A stretch of DNA of 64,000 nucleotides from Marasmius tenuissimus (taxonomy: Eukaryota > Basidiomycota > Agaricomycetes > Agaricales > Marasmiaceae), in contig JAQOTA010000050.1 in the NCBI GenBank assembly GCA_029532415.1, forward strand, positions 4,836,001 through 4,900,000, in the 5' to 3' direction. Below the pieces are notes generated by a model, which saw only the letters and a list, made by a program, of their open reading frames with translations, had not been told where the DNA came from and made no database searches. Numbering within the stretch: the first letter of the stretch is position 1; every line of letters starts with the position of its first letter. Positions 24,330-35,730 of this stretch are shown here, in pieces. Position numbers and translations under genes: made by a program.

Positions 24330-24805
24330 TGTTGGAGTTCTGTCAGTAGATGAGCTAGAGAAAGGGCGGAAAATGAGAAGAATACGCACATAAATGAAGG
24401 AGAGAGGACAAATCGGGTGGAAAGTGGATGGCTCGGGTGTGACCGTCACCAAAGGTTTGACGACCACGTGGCTCAGCGGACGCTTAATGGGCGCCTCACA
24501 GAGAAGTTTTCGCAGAGTCCAGCTCAGGGTCATGATCAAGTAGGTCTGAGTCGACGAACGCTCGAGCCTCGTTCCTGAGGCTGCTGGTTCGTTTGTACAT
24601 ATCCTGACATAGCCCGACACTAACACGCAGATGGCCCCTCAGTGAAGACCAGTTCAGCCGCAGGATCTGTTGTTGGCAGCTTATAGAATTTACATGGCGT
24701 ACACTGCCATCTGTGTTGATACAACCAGTCACTCGAGAATTTGAATGCATGAGATGAAAGCTGAGAATTGCAGAAGTGATGTACATATGCCTAATGCATG
24801 TATAT

Positions 24806-25463
24806 CTATGCCTTAGCAGCGGCCTTGGCGTCTTCTGCTGCTGCAACTGCAGGGTTCACCTTCTTGCCGTCCTTCCACCGTATACGGGGAGGAGGGGCAC
24901 GGTTGCGACGACCCTCACGAGATCGGACACGGACAACTACACATATCAATGAGTGTGAATCTTCACGATCGAGGTGAGATGAAAACGCACCGTGTGCGTG
25001 GATAGCGCAGGACACACAGTACACAATTTTGATGTAGAGTTTGGGGACGGTGTACTCTGAAGAATAGAAGCAATTTCAGTACGAAATCTAACTGTAAAGT
25101 CTGGACAACGTACCTTGGTAAACCGAAGCCTCGCTGATATCACGAACAGCAGCGGATTCGACCATGTTCCTCACTGTGAATCTTTTGATAGCCTTGTCCT
25201 TTCCAACACATCGACTGCAGTTAGAGCAACGAAGGAACCCGACGTGGCCACGTCCCTTCTTGTTGCGACCGCCATTTCTTCTTTTTTTGGTCTGAAGGAT
25301 AAGTTCTGATCAGCATTCTGCGATCGGACCCAAACGACATCCCAAGCGAACCCCCTCCATCCAGCTCAAGAACCATAGCCAAAACGTTTGAAAACCATGA
25401 ATCGAGCGTAGAATGTCTTCTGGAGGGCCATAAAGCAAGATTGGGCGGATGTGTACTCACCAT
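24806..25463 (-). CDS. RPS26: 40S ribosomal protein eS26
   Basis: Four exons: 25463-25461 (the ATG alone), 25291-25114, 25056-24991 and 24936-24806, encoding 125 residues. The sequence [19 protein letters not shown], the zinc-binding CSNCSRC, and the later CVSCAIHAH are diagnostic of eS26. The C-terminal Ala/Lys-rich tail is normal. The start codon is followed at once by a GTGAGT donor, so the first coding exon is three bases long, a known arrangement for ribosomal protein genes. It is a component of the small subunit near the mRNA exit channel. All four zinc Cys are present. Confidence 0.92.
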
Positions 25464-25903
25464 TGTGTCGTGTGTTGCCTGGGTTGGTGTTCTTGACGAT
25501 GGCGAGGCAGTAATTTGGATGCTGATGAGACAAGCTCTCGGCAATGTCCGATCGTGAGACAAATCCAGGTTAGGGTTACCCAATTTGGTCTTGGGCGCAC
25601 TCCGATCATCGGCGTGAAACCAACTCTCTGCCACCCAGCATCTCTGCAGTCTTGCAGTTTTACCGTCCAGGCTCCAAATGGATGATCCGTGCAGACCCCT
25701 GCGGTGCCAGCGGGCCATAGGGGCGCTGCCCCTTGGCAGGTATATTTACTCAGGCCTCATTCAATATCATCAGCGACCGCTCTTTCCTCCTCCTCCACCT
25801 ACAGCAGGGCTGATTCTTACACGTTCGAGCCCGGTTTGCTCTGAACCTTCGTTCTAAATTTCTTTGTGCAGGTCATTCCGATTCCTTCAATTCCGTGGTC
25901 ATC
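25464..25903. promoter_or_regulatory. Divergent promoter region of RPS26 and a secreted-protein gene
   Basis: The 440 bases between the two start codons hold both promoters. C/T-rich stretches occur at about 25770-25800. No further gene is visible. Confidence 0.4.
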
Positions 25904-27152
25904 ATGTTGTTCCGAACAGTCCTCGTCGTTGCTGCTATCATCTTGTCTCCGGTTCAGGCCAGGCCAACGCCAGTGCTGGACACTGACGCCAACGCCTCGT
26001 CTGGAACCATGGAAGAAGTCAAAGAAATGTTGGATGGGTTAAACACTGTGTTGTCGATGAGTGCTGACTGCACAAGTGAGTGTTCTGTCGATTCCCCATC
26101 ATTTTGCATACCAACCGGTCTCGATTGAAAAAAAAAGCTGGGCAAACTGCTTGCGTGGGCCAGACCTTGGCCACATGCATGGACGGCAGATGGAAACTCG
26201 CTTCTGCCAGGAGAAAGAGATCGAAAGTGGTATGTATACAAATGTCCTGCTTGAGATGGAACTTGCACTCATCTGTCGACAGGATGCCTCTTGCTCTCAT
26301 CAGCCGCAACGAGGCTCGGAATCGTCTGATTCCAAGTCACATTCGGGCTCTCACAAGGGTTATGAGAGTGGACACGGGGGCTACGAAGAGGGCAACAAGA
26401 AACATGACCAGTCCGCTACCACAGTCACGACCAGTTCTGTTGCTCATGCGACCGCTACCACTTACATCACTACGAAAACTCTCACACCTGATGAGGCCAA
26501 GAGTGAACTTTCGCGTCTTCTTCACGAGGCTATGTCCACGCAGTATCGAACAGCGTCGGATTATACTGCTATGACGACCACAACCAGCTGCAGTTCGTCG
26601 ACCCAATCAGCTACACACTCAACTTCAACCCCGTGCACCACTACGACGTCGACCGAGAGCAAACCTTCATCGACTAGCATGGTTCACGAGAGTTCATCAG
26701 CTAGTAAGGTGTACGATACCTACTCGACCGCCACGTCAGAGACAACTTCCTCGACTCCTTGCGACACATCATCGTCTATAGAAAAGGCGCATACCGCTTA
26801 CCCGGCCAAGTCTGAACACTCGACACAGGCTACTACCACAACGTCTTGCGAGTCATCATCCTCTACCGAGAGCACGTCCGCCCAGTATACGATGTCCGAC
26901 GAATCGCCAAGCAGCACACAATCTGCTAGTTCATCGAGTGCTACCATTTCCGCCCCTTCTAACGGTACAGAAGCGTCTGGGAACGGTGCCGTGAAGGATA
27001 TCAAGTTGACGACTCTTCCCGCTATCACACAGACCAACGCGCCAGCGTCTCCAACTGATGTAAATAACGAAGGCGGTCGAACGGAAGAGTCGCAGGGTGC
27101 GATTGTCTCTGTCCAGCTGACAACCGCACCGGCGACCCCGACTTCTGCGTGA
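25904..27152 (+). CDS. Secreted Ser/Thr-rich protein with small Cys module
   Basis: Exons 25904-26075, 26138-26229 and 26283-27152 give 377 residues. The N-terminus MLFRTVLVVAAIILSPVQA is a clear signal peptide. A small Cys module follows: DCTTGQTACVGQTLATCMDG then W-K-L, resembling the carbohydrate-binding-like repeats of basidiomycete secreted proteins. A dibasic segment RRKRSK may be a Kex2 site. The remaining 280 residues are a Thr/Ser-rich, probably O-glycosylated stalk. No GPI signal is seen at the C-terminus. A cell-wall or extracellular role is inference. Confidence 0.65.
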
Positions 27153-27678
27153 GGGATTGCTTGTTCCTTGACTTGTAATTGTACTTCGTCTTCGCCTTTT
27201 TGACCGCTTCGACATTGTTTTCGTACCATTCGGACTGTTTTCGTAGTATCTACGCCCTCTGACACTTGACCCTTGAAGGTTCGAATTTCGTTCTTTGTAC
27301 TCAGTACTTACTTATCTTTCTATCGTAAATCTATGTATCTTTCGATGTACACGATGGAATACAACCCGGTCACTCATTGCACTCAACTTCAATCAGGCGT
27401 GTTCGTACAGAAGGAAGGGATCATAGAAAATCTGGTTCCGAAATTTCCTTCGGCGATTGCCGAGGCTTCTTTCCTTTTGACCCCTATGTCTACAATAGTA
27501 CAGGGCCAGGGGCCACCTTCATCGATTTTGAAGTGAACGGACTCAAGTTCTCAACCATGCAAAAGTATGCGCTCTCGGTTTGAAGCGCCATCAGAGGTCT
27601 GCCGACCTTGAGCCGCCTCCCACGCTTGGTTGTCCAAGTTGAACTTCGTCGTGAAATACCAACTGGACGAAAACAACG
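27153..27678. other. Intergenic region with an unassigned open segment
   Basis: A segment at about 27440-27590 reads as EISFGDCRGFFPFDPYVYNS, followed by more plausible-looking protein. I do not recognise it. It could be an upstream exon of the zinc-finger gene or a relic. Confidence 0.3.
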
Positions 27679-28992
27679 ATGGTCTACACCATTCAATACG
27701 CTGCGTCTCGTAACTCCAAGTGCAAAAGTTCGTAAAATCCTCATTCCCTTCGTGCTTTACCATCTCAAATCACTTTTGTTGTAGATCACCGTGAGTCTAT
27801 CACGATGCCGTGGCGCAAACGAAACGAAGTTGTACTCACCTCAGATCTTCATAATAGGTGGCTATATCTATAGAGGAGAACTGAGACTGGGAAATACGAC
27901 AGCTAAGAATACCCAGTACGTTTCTGTTTCGTGATATTCTGAGACTTGACTGATCGTTTCGCCCGTTGGCAGTACCCAGTGGAGTTGTTGGGGATGTGTC
28001 AGTAGCGACACATTGGAAGAGATGAAGAGATTGATAGGGAATGGAAGCAACCCAGAAGGGCTCAACGAAATCTCTGAAGGTGATAGGAAGCGGGTCTACA
28101 AAGCAATTAGTACTGGCACGGTTGCGGAGGAAGACGTGTATGTGCCGCCCCCGGAAGTCCCTCTCGCAGACTCGGAAGCTGGGCATAGCAAGGTCACTGC
28201 GAAGGACGAGCACCTTAACGGCGAGAAGCAAGACGCGAACGAGAGAGCCAAGCCTACTACTAAAAGACGAAAAGGACGAGAAAGCTCAGTTCAGGATGCC
28301 GCACATGGGAGTGCAGTCGATGAGGCGACACTTAGCTCGCCAGTTTCTCAATCGCAACCAAGGAAACGCGAAGAACATCTACAGGAGAGTCCAAGTTCAA
28401 ACACCAGAGTGAGTCCATGAACTACGGATTGTGAAAACGATTGATCATATCCTGCCAGGCTGCCAAAAAGACGCGATTTCAGCCGGAGGTCATCATTCCT
28501 GTTTCCAAGTGTTCCGGAATCAGGACTTTGAGTCGAGCGAAACCCGTATCCGCGGCAGTGAGTAGTCAATCTCACTATCACTTTCAGCGCTAACTTGCTA
28601 CTTTAGGGGACTATGACACCTCAACCGTCCAAACTATGTTCATCTGGCGTGCGCCGAGTCCGCCCACTCAAGGTGAGCTATTGTTGATGATTGTATAAAC
28701 GCGGAACCTTACAAGTTATGTCGCATGCACGCAGCGTACGATTTCCGAGTCTGTCAAGAGACCTCCCACGAGTTCACGCTCCGAGCTTCCACCCAAGCTC
28801 CCTTTGAATGACTTCTGTGAACAGTATCAGCTATCGGCAAACTTGAAAGACAAGCTGGAAGGAATGAAGATCACCGGACCGCATGTTCTCCGATTGATAG
28901 AGCAAGATACATTGGAGAGCAACCTTGAGATTGGCGAGTTAGCTGAGCTGAGAGATGCTGAAGAGAGGTGGATGGAGGATGTCGGTCATTGA
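27679..28992 (+). CDS. PARP-type zinc-finger nuclear protein without PARP catalytic domain
   Basis: The first exon starts MVYTIQYAASRNSKCK (27679-27727). After one or two introns comes IYRGELRLG, then TQWSCWGCVSSDTLEE. These match the order of the PARP-like zinc finger (Cys pair, GELR, then W-x-C). A Lys/Arg/Ser/Pro-rich region with KRRKGRE, a probable nuclear signal, follows. Three further exons (from about 28450, 28608 and 28739) lead to a helical C-terminal domain (LNDFCEQYQLSANLKDKLEG) ending at 28992. The exact joins between 27728 and 27860, which must supply the second Cys, are unresolved. A DNA-break-sensing or chromatin role follows only from the zinc-finger type. Confidence 0.6.
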
Positions 28993-29175
28993 AGTAGTCG
29001 AAGGGAAGGATTTGCTCTTATGAAATCGGAACCTCCAGTCGTCGGATTAGCCGATTGCTCATACGGATGGAGGATGCAATAGCCCTAGGCGCGATTAGGT
29101 GTTTCTTGGGTGGGTAGTGGGTTTACAATACATATCATGATAAAAATTACTTCTACTTCTACCTATAGATCATGG

Positions 29176-30699
29176 TCAAAAGAAAAGGGATGTCGTGCAG
29201 CATAGCATAACCAAAGCAAGCATCAAATCTATTACGCGGGAGGGCGGGAGACTTCCGATTGCTGAATTTGCTCCCTTGGATCCATCGTTCACCCACTCCG
29301 TCCAAGCCGCACGAAGCTCTAGAACGAATGCTTGCCCTTCCGGGCTTGCAGATCCCTCTTTACCAAAGGCTTGCGGATTCACTACGGGCGTCAGCCACCC
29401 ATCTTTCGTGAAGTGTTAGAGATCCCCATTGTTGTTCGCGAAAAGAGTTTTCCGCGAGTTTTCCGCGAAGGGCAGGAAATGATGAACATCCCTAAGAAGA
29501 GACAGCCGGTAAACGGTCGCAGCCAGCAGAGCCGTCGAAGAAGAGTCATAGAATGACCCTGAGGAATCAGCGGGAATGTCGGCATAGTTGGTGAAGATAT
29601 GACCAGAGTCCTTGGAGCCGACAACGTGAGTACGGCTATATTGCAGACTGCAACAGAGGGAAGATAATTGAACATACCAAGTGTGAGTACATTCCGCCGT
29701 GTATCTCGGAAATCCAGTCCGTTAGATCGTCTTGTTCGTCTTTGAAGTCGTCCGCGTACTGAGAGTTCTTCATAGTAGCGAGAACACGGACCATTCCGGC
29801 TGCGGCCCACGCGTTGCCTACGAAAATTCAGAGGTTCAGGGGATGGTTGTGTACTTCAAGGCGATTTGACACGAACCTGTCGACCAATGTCCTTCGTCTG
29901 CCTTACTTTCGTTCGACGGCGCAACGATATGTTTCCACAGGTTATTGGCATCCTTGTCGCGTAAACTATCGCGGTAGAGTTTGATTTGGCCGTATGCATC
30001 CGAAATCAAGGTTTGATTCTGAGTCAGCGCCCCGTAGTACGCGATGAACGGTGGAACCATGTACACAAAGTCGCTCCTGGAAGTCCAAATAGGGAGCTTA
30101 GGGACTAGAGCAGAGACTGAACCAGTTCGTACGCACCAGAGTTGGACGTCCTCAGTTCTATGTGAGATAGCCCCCTCACTCGACCTCGGCACTTTCTGGT
30201 ATAGGTAATCCAGTTGATCTTTGGCAGCACCGGCGTAATCCTGGCCACCTTGTTTCGTCCAATTCGCTAGTAAGACTGCAACCCCAATCGAGGCAGGATC
30301 CGCGGCGCTTCCGTCTTTCATCAACGGTTGGGGACCTTGAATATTCCCGTTCGAACTCGACCGACCAGACACGGTATTCCTCGCAATCGACAAAACGGGC
30401 TCGATGGACGACTGCGTGTCGGACGGAACTGACTGAGAAGGTGGAATCGGGGAACGGAATACTGAGAAGTTTGGCGCGTCGTGTTCCAGTAATGCTTCGG
30501 CTCTGGTACCTAACTCCCAGCTACGCAAAAAAATGATATTAGGCTTCGAAGAAGGTTGATGACAGAAGCGTACGTACCTGGCTTTCGCTCCATCAGCCAG
30601 TCGGGCTTTGACGCTCGAAACTTGAGCTTCTGAGAGATCCTGTGAGCTCGCAGTCACCGCGAGGGTCATAAGAAGGACGAGACGACGTTGAATCAGCAT
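29176..30699 (-). CDS. GH105/GH88-like six-hairpin glycoside hydrolase, possible nonsense
   Basis: The signal peptide MLIQRRLVLLMTLAVTASS starts at 30699. Exons then encode SWELGTRAEALLEHD, HRTEDVQLWSDFVYMVPPF, ADEGHWSTGNAWAAAGMVRV and DSGHIFTNYADIPADSSGSF, the order seen in rhamnogalacturonyl/unsaturated-glucuronyl hydrolase-like fungal proteins. Near the end an in-frame TAA (about 29418-29420) falls between NNNGDL and HFTKDGWLTPVVNPQ, after which the family sequence continues in the same frame to 29176. The final residues (SRVIDLMLALVMLCCTTSLFF) look like a GPI-anchor signal. The product would act on cell-surface polysaccharide. Without readthrough or a hidden intron it loses about 80 residues, including the GPI signal. 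Confidence 0.65.
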
Positions 30700-31104
30700 A
30701 AGTTTGCTGGGAATGATGGAGGTTGGTGCCTGTGCGGTGGAGGTAACGGTGAGAAGGGTTTCATCAAGTACAACGCAGAAACGTCGTCATCGTGCATGGT
30801 AGGAGCCAAGCCAGACCGCAAAAATAGAGCGTCCACAACAACGCAACGCACATCTTCCGGATATTTGCCGGCTACCGCTGATATTTAAGCGCCTGATTTA
30901 AGCGCTCCACAAAAGGGTTTGAGACGTAAAGTAAGGACTGAGGCCGAGGCCTGAGGGGAGATAAGAAGAGGAAAGCCCTATCCGGTAGCTACCATAGCTA
31001 TTTCTTCTCCAGACCAATTTTGGTGAATAGCATTTATCACAACCTCGGGTAGAAGTTAAGTTGATACGAAGAATATGGTGCATTTTGTAGAGCCTGTTTT
31101 TGAG
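30700..31104. other. Intergenic region
   Basis: This contains the GH105 promoter. A short direct repeat (TTTAAGCGC twice, about 30884-30905) lies upstream of that gene. The 3' flank of the reductase is on the right. Confidence 0.35.
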
Positions 31105-32483
31105 CTACCAACCACGACGCGTGTAATCGGTCAAGACATCCCTCGTTACTTCTTCCATCGTTCTGAACCGTAGGCCGAGAATCCGACGTTCCTTCGAAGT
31201 GTCGAATTTTATACCGCGATGTGCCGTTCCGGAAGCACCCTTCGCGATCTTGCGATAGGGTGTAGGTGTCAAGGAATTCGCGGCATCCACTGCAACCATT
31301 GTTGGGTCAGCATGGCAAAAATTCCGATAGATGTCCAATTTAGGTACTCACGCCAATCCTGCCAGACAAACGGAGAGCCGGCACAAATGATGATTCGCTC
31401 CCCCGCGGCTTCCTTGACCTCCAAAGCCCTGGCAAGTGCCTCGCTGACGTCCCGCACGTCTGCCCAACCGTAGTTAGGGAGCATCAGACTAGGGCCACCT
31501 CCGAAATCTCCTTCGACGATGGCTCTATACCAATGTTTGGTTGATTCATTCAAGGTGTCGGGAGTCGTGACTTCGTGGATCGTGGGCTTCAAAGCATGGA
31601 GGTCAGTTGTGTATTCTCGGTCGTAGTAAATAGTCAACGCACACCGACCACCCATGGTAGATTGACGACCGTAAAATCCCAAGATATCTTGTTCTTGTTC
31701 TCTTCGTACAAAGCCCATGCCGCTGGATTTTTATTGTAAATGAGCATCAAGAAAACCAGGACCAACACTAGAAGCTGATGCTCACCTTTCTCCGCTAACG
31801 TCTTCGATGCGGAGTACATCGACAATGGGTGTGCCTCTGATCCTTTCTCCTCGCACTCGCGAACCGCTTTCTCATTCCAATCCGCCTCCGAGACCGTAAC
31901 ATCATCCGTAGAGAAGTCGTGAATAGTAAGACAAGTCGACGTGAAAACGACGCGTTTGAGCTGGGATCTACAGAAGTTGTAAGGTAAAGGACAAAATACT
32001 TGATATGAAGTCCACGCACCCGTGTTTGATGGCACTGTTCAGTATTCCAGTCACCCCCTTCACAGCAGGATCTATGATCCCTGTAATTTATCAGGAATGG
32101 CTTTAGAATAAATGAAATAGACGACCACAATACCCTTGGGATCGGTCGCGAGTAAGTTGACTTGTGCGGCCGTATGAATAACCCCATCGACACCTTGAAC
32201 TGCCTTGTCGAAAGCACCGTCCTTATCCCATCACTTCAGCATGTACAAGCTCGTTCAGAATAACGCTGTAACTCACCTTCTGCATGTCGCCCACCGCGAA
32301 CAAGTATAGCTTGTCCCCGTAGGACTGGTACGTCTGCAACAGATGTTTTCCTCTCGACTCATCCCGGACAGCTGCTCTGACCGTATAACCTCTCTTCAGA
32401 AGATTTCCAATCGTCCAGGTTGCAATGAATCCATTGGCTCCAGTCACTAGAACCACTTCGCTCGCGTTTGAAAGGGTCGGCAT
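31105..32483 (-). CDS. Dihydroflavonol-4-reductase/Gre2-like SDR
   Basis: The start at 32483 opens MPTLSNASEVVLVTGANGF, the extended-SDR cofactor motif. Several exons follow: one with LKRVVFTSTCLTIHD, the catalytic YSASKTLAEK, TVVNLPWVVGP, DVRDVSEALARAL, and a C-terminus ending TRRGW at 31105. This is the pattern of NADPH-dependent aldehyde and ketone reductases (Gre2, cinnamoyl-CoA and dihydroflavonol reductases). All key residues are present and no stop interrupts the exons I could join. The 5' end and promoter lie in a segment that is duplicated at about 36.3 kb, where only a truncated N-terminal relic of this gene remains. Confidence 0.75.
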
Positions 32484-33210
32484 TGGGAGATGGCGTAAAA
32501 AGTCCTCGAGGTTGGCTTATAACCATTGTGAATGTATTCATAGTTTCATTTCTCTTGTCAGTCGTGTGGCACTGGTAGCTGTACGGCCGCATCCAAATTT
32601 TGAACAAAAAAGTGATGGTCCATGGTGGTGGTTGTGGAAAAAGCCGAGATGAACCCGAGTGACGGTCGCGCCAAGGCACCTGTGCTGTTCATCCTCAACT
32701 ATATACGATGTACTCTCAATGTCATCGATGACTTTCAACGATGTGCTGTCTGGACATCCCCAGTCAAGGTGCCATCCGTTAGCTCAAGCTCGAAATGGAG
32801 CGCGTTGGATACTCTGATTGAGTCCCATGACCGAAGTTCCACTTCCGACGACTGGAATATCTGCCAACTAACAAGAAACCCAACTATGACATGGAGACCA
32901 ATAAGGATTAGAAACTTGTAGGTTGTCCTGAACTCGCGTCGTATCACTGTTACACAACTCCAGATAGATCTGACCATTCTGGAGATAGGCCCGACCAGAA
33001 ATATTGATTCAGACTCCAGGGATCGCCATTTTCGCAGATTGCCTTGTTGAGATGAACCTCGGTGTAGAGCTTTGGAGGCGAATCGCTGCGTTTGGGAGAA
33101 CGTTCTACGGAATCTCGGTTATTCTGTAGATGGTGGAGGTTACGAAACGCTGGCTCAAGCGGCTGACGGCCGCTGAAGAAATCGCGAAACAAGTCTACTA
33201 CCAGTAGACG
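32484..33210 (+). pseudogene. Decayed 5' part of an AtuA/DUF1446 gene (duplication copy A)
   Basis: This stretch matches the promoter, exon 1, intron 1, exon 2 and part of exon 3 of the intact gene at 36882. Matching points include TGGAGACCAATAAGGAT (about 32892 and 36891), GCCATTTTCGCAGATT (about 33026 and 37036) and the GCCGCTGAAGAAAT block (about 33168 and 37219). The reading frame is broken: exon 1 reads MTWRPIRIRNL then a stop. Similarity then jumps to sequence beyond the intact gene, so the gene body has been deleted. Confidence 0.75.
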
Positions 33211-33480
33211 GAAAACACTACCTCGACACGATGTTCCAAAACGGAGGTTATATAGCTGATCCATGAATGAGGATGGGAGGATCTGGAGCAACACCGTGTG
33301 TATGTGAACTCTGAGCAACTTTCTTTCCTAAACGAAGCACTGATAGTGCACGGCGCGGACACTCGTCTCAGTTTCAGTTTCTGTTTCTTCCGTTGCGTCC
33401 ATGCGTCCAGATTGTTTACACTATGCACGGTCAATCTCGGGGCTTTCTGCGGAATTCTTACTCGAGATTTTCAAGCCTAG
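33211..33480 (+). repeat. Copy of the region downstream of the AtuA gene
   Basis: From GACGGAAAACAC the sequence resembles about 39345-39550, including CTCGACA-GATG, a TCTGGA...GTGTGTGTG-like block and TTCCGTTGCGTCCATGC. It continues copy A of the duplication after an internal loss of about 2.1 kb relative to copy B. Confidence 0.6.
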
Positions 33481-33699
33481 GACAACAAGCTCGGTCTCGA
33501 GGCGATGTATTACTAGTCTCCTCTAGGCAATACAAGTCCACCACGCTACGGCGGGCGAACATGGATGTATTGAAAGAGGCCGAGTCGACAAGAACTGGGA
33601 ACATTAAACAATTTCAAGAGACCGCATTTGTTCAACAAGCGGAGTTGAGAGCCAGCAAGGTGATCGCTGGTCATGCTAAACGCCGCGGGCGCTGACATT

Positions 33700-35474
33700 G
33701 ACAAAGCTTCCTCGCTCGTTGTCTGCAAACATCCACCGCCGCCACTCAACAGGTCTTTGGGACCGATTTCGATTCCGATCGCTCTTCATCTCGTCTCATT
33801 CTCGGGGCTTTCTGCGCGATTCAGCGACTTTTCGAGGGGACATCGGAGCAACAAGTTTGGATCATTAAGGCTGCCGCGAGTCAGAGTTCAATCCAAAACG
33901 AATGGCCCAATTTCTCCTCCCGCCCTTATACGGGCCCTTACTGTCAAGGCAGAAATGGAAACAACGCTTTTCGTGCCACTCGACTGGACGAAGTTTGTAG
34001 GTTTGCATATATTCAACCTTCTCGAACAGACTGGAAGTTTAGGTTTCAGATGCGTAAACAACGCTCCATCTTCTTGCGCTCAATCGGTCCAGAGCTCCCC
34101 TGCTAATTTTCTTGGATGGTAAGTAACTCTATACCAACGTAATTATCAGTACTGATGCTGCTGAATTTTAGAGCTCGTACCGTTTGCGCACTTTGGGAAA
34201 GGTCTGGGGTGGCTTGGTAGAGCGTATCTCTGGAATTTACTTGTAAGTAACTAAAGTAGTAAAGTTGAACATCTCAATCATGCAGTTGTAGAACCAATGG
34301 AGATGTAACGACGAGGAGGTCTGGGTGGATCCTGCCCGAGGAGTAATCTGTCGTGGTCCATTAGGCCAGATCCAAACATCGGCTGGGTCGATCACGAGAA
34401 GCTGGAAGTGGAGAATCTACCTTTGACCACCGACCTCCTCCAAGAAGATGTTTTTGTGCGCTTCTTGGCGAGTTGAAAGTCGAAAAAAATCGACGTCGCA
34501 GTGGTGGACGCGATTTATGAAACGCAAGTTCGGCATGAAACCGGCGTGCCTAATTCGTTCAATCAGCCAATCATTTTTTCTGGTCTGACTCAAACCCCCA
34601 TCGCTTTCGCGAATAACGTCTGGTTACGCAAGTTCGGAGGCCTCGTGGAGAGGAAAGTGTTGGAAAATGGCTTGCCAAGGTGAGATTCTCGTAGATTGTG
34701 GTTACTTCTTCTGAAGATACAGGAGTAGATTTCGACTGGAAGGATATGATGTAACCGTCCTTTGGATGAAGTACTGCATCCAAAGGACGGGGGGACCAAA
34801 AGACATCTACAGGACGAGGACTGAGTTGGAGGAACCAGAAAGGGCCTGGCTGTTTCAAGCGTCAAGCATATTCCATTCTCTTGGAATATCTTTAGAGGGA
34901 GATCTGAGTGTTTATCGTGCGTCACTTTGGTCTGTTCGACTGCGCTGGCTAATGTTGGCCAGAGTACGTCCATCGTCAAGTAATTTTGGATGGCGACCTT
35001 GATTACTCTCCTTCCAAAACCCTACGACGACTTCAGCAGCCAATCTACCTCTTTGTCCATCCACCTCCTCTCGACCTCCCCACAGGCTTGACTTCCTCTC
35101 TCCACTTCTGGTCTCTTCATGAAGATGGTCGATCTCAACTTTTACCCGAGTCATGCGATGACCTCGGTCTTCCTTCCGAGCTCCAATGTTCAAATAACGG
35201 CTTCCAGTCATGTTCCTGGTCCACCAACGACTACAGACGCCTATACGAATACCAGTTCTCTCCAGGCTTTGACCCAAAAACCATCGATTTCGCTCGACAC
35301 CTTGGATACGATGGCCTCATCTTCCAGCCTGTCAACAACTCAGATCGATTTGGAGAGGTTCCTGAAGGTGCGCTACCTCTCAATCGAGTCAATCATCTTC
35401 TTACTTTGACGCAGAGCAAAAATATTCCGGCCTCAGCGAGTCCAACGTCAATGCCGACTTGGAAGACCCGTTGA
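33700..35474 (+). pseudogene. Decayed member of an unrecognised protein family (copy 1)
   Basis: The segment 34981-35474 encodes a protein clearly related to the one encoded on the minus strand at 62970-63608. Shared stretches include SSLHFWSLHEDGRS and GFDPKT followed by FAR. An upstream exon (34549-34680) encodes TQTPIAFANNVW and VERKVLENGLPR, again shared with the right edge. Further upstream, DPNIGWVDHEKLEVENLP is followed by an in-frame TGA (about 34476) before the frame continues. At its 3' end the ORF runs into a fragment of the tripeptidyl peptidase gene. The family is unknown to me. This copy looks broken. Confidence 0.55.
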
Positions 35475-35502
35475 ACACACAAGACCTACAATCAGTTGGC
35501 TC

Positions 35503-35730
35503 CATCCTCTTGTAACTCGGTGGTAACACCCGCTTGCTTAGAGGCCCTTTACGGGATTCCTACGACTCGGGCTACTCAGTCGTCGAACAAGCTCGGTGTT
35601 TCTGGTTTCGGCCAGCAATTCGCCAATGTACGCGCCAGTTCATCTTCGCGAGTTCGTCTTTTTCTAACCGTGAACAAAGCAAGCGGATCTACGAACCTTC
35701 TTGACCTCCCTCAGACCTGATCTTCCTGCT
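35503..35730 (+). repeat. Displaced 228-base fragment of the tripeptidyl peptidase gene
   Basis: Nearly identical to 41190-41418, offset 5,687-5,688 bases. It covers the end of exon 2, the whole of intron 2 and the start of exon 3 of the sedolisin gene. Differences are a handful of substitutions and one inserted base. Because the intron is included it arose from DNA, not from a spliced transcript. The flanks are unrelated to the gene. Confidence 0.9.

Noticed and set aside
24340..24626. Separate gene upstream of ATP18 on the minus strand
   Set aside because: No domain; ends at a donor site whose acceptor lies just before the ATP18 start, so it is more likely 5' leader.
26798..27265. Minus-strand frame of 155 codons opposite the secreted protein
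   Set aside because: Shadow of the Ser/Thr-rich stalk.
27440..27590. FFPFDPY segment as an Rrn3 (TIF-IA) fragment
   Set aside because: Only seven residues match what I recall of that family; flanks do not.
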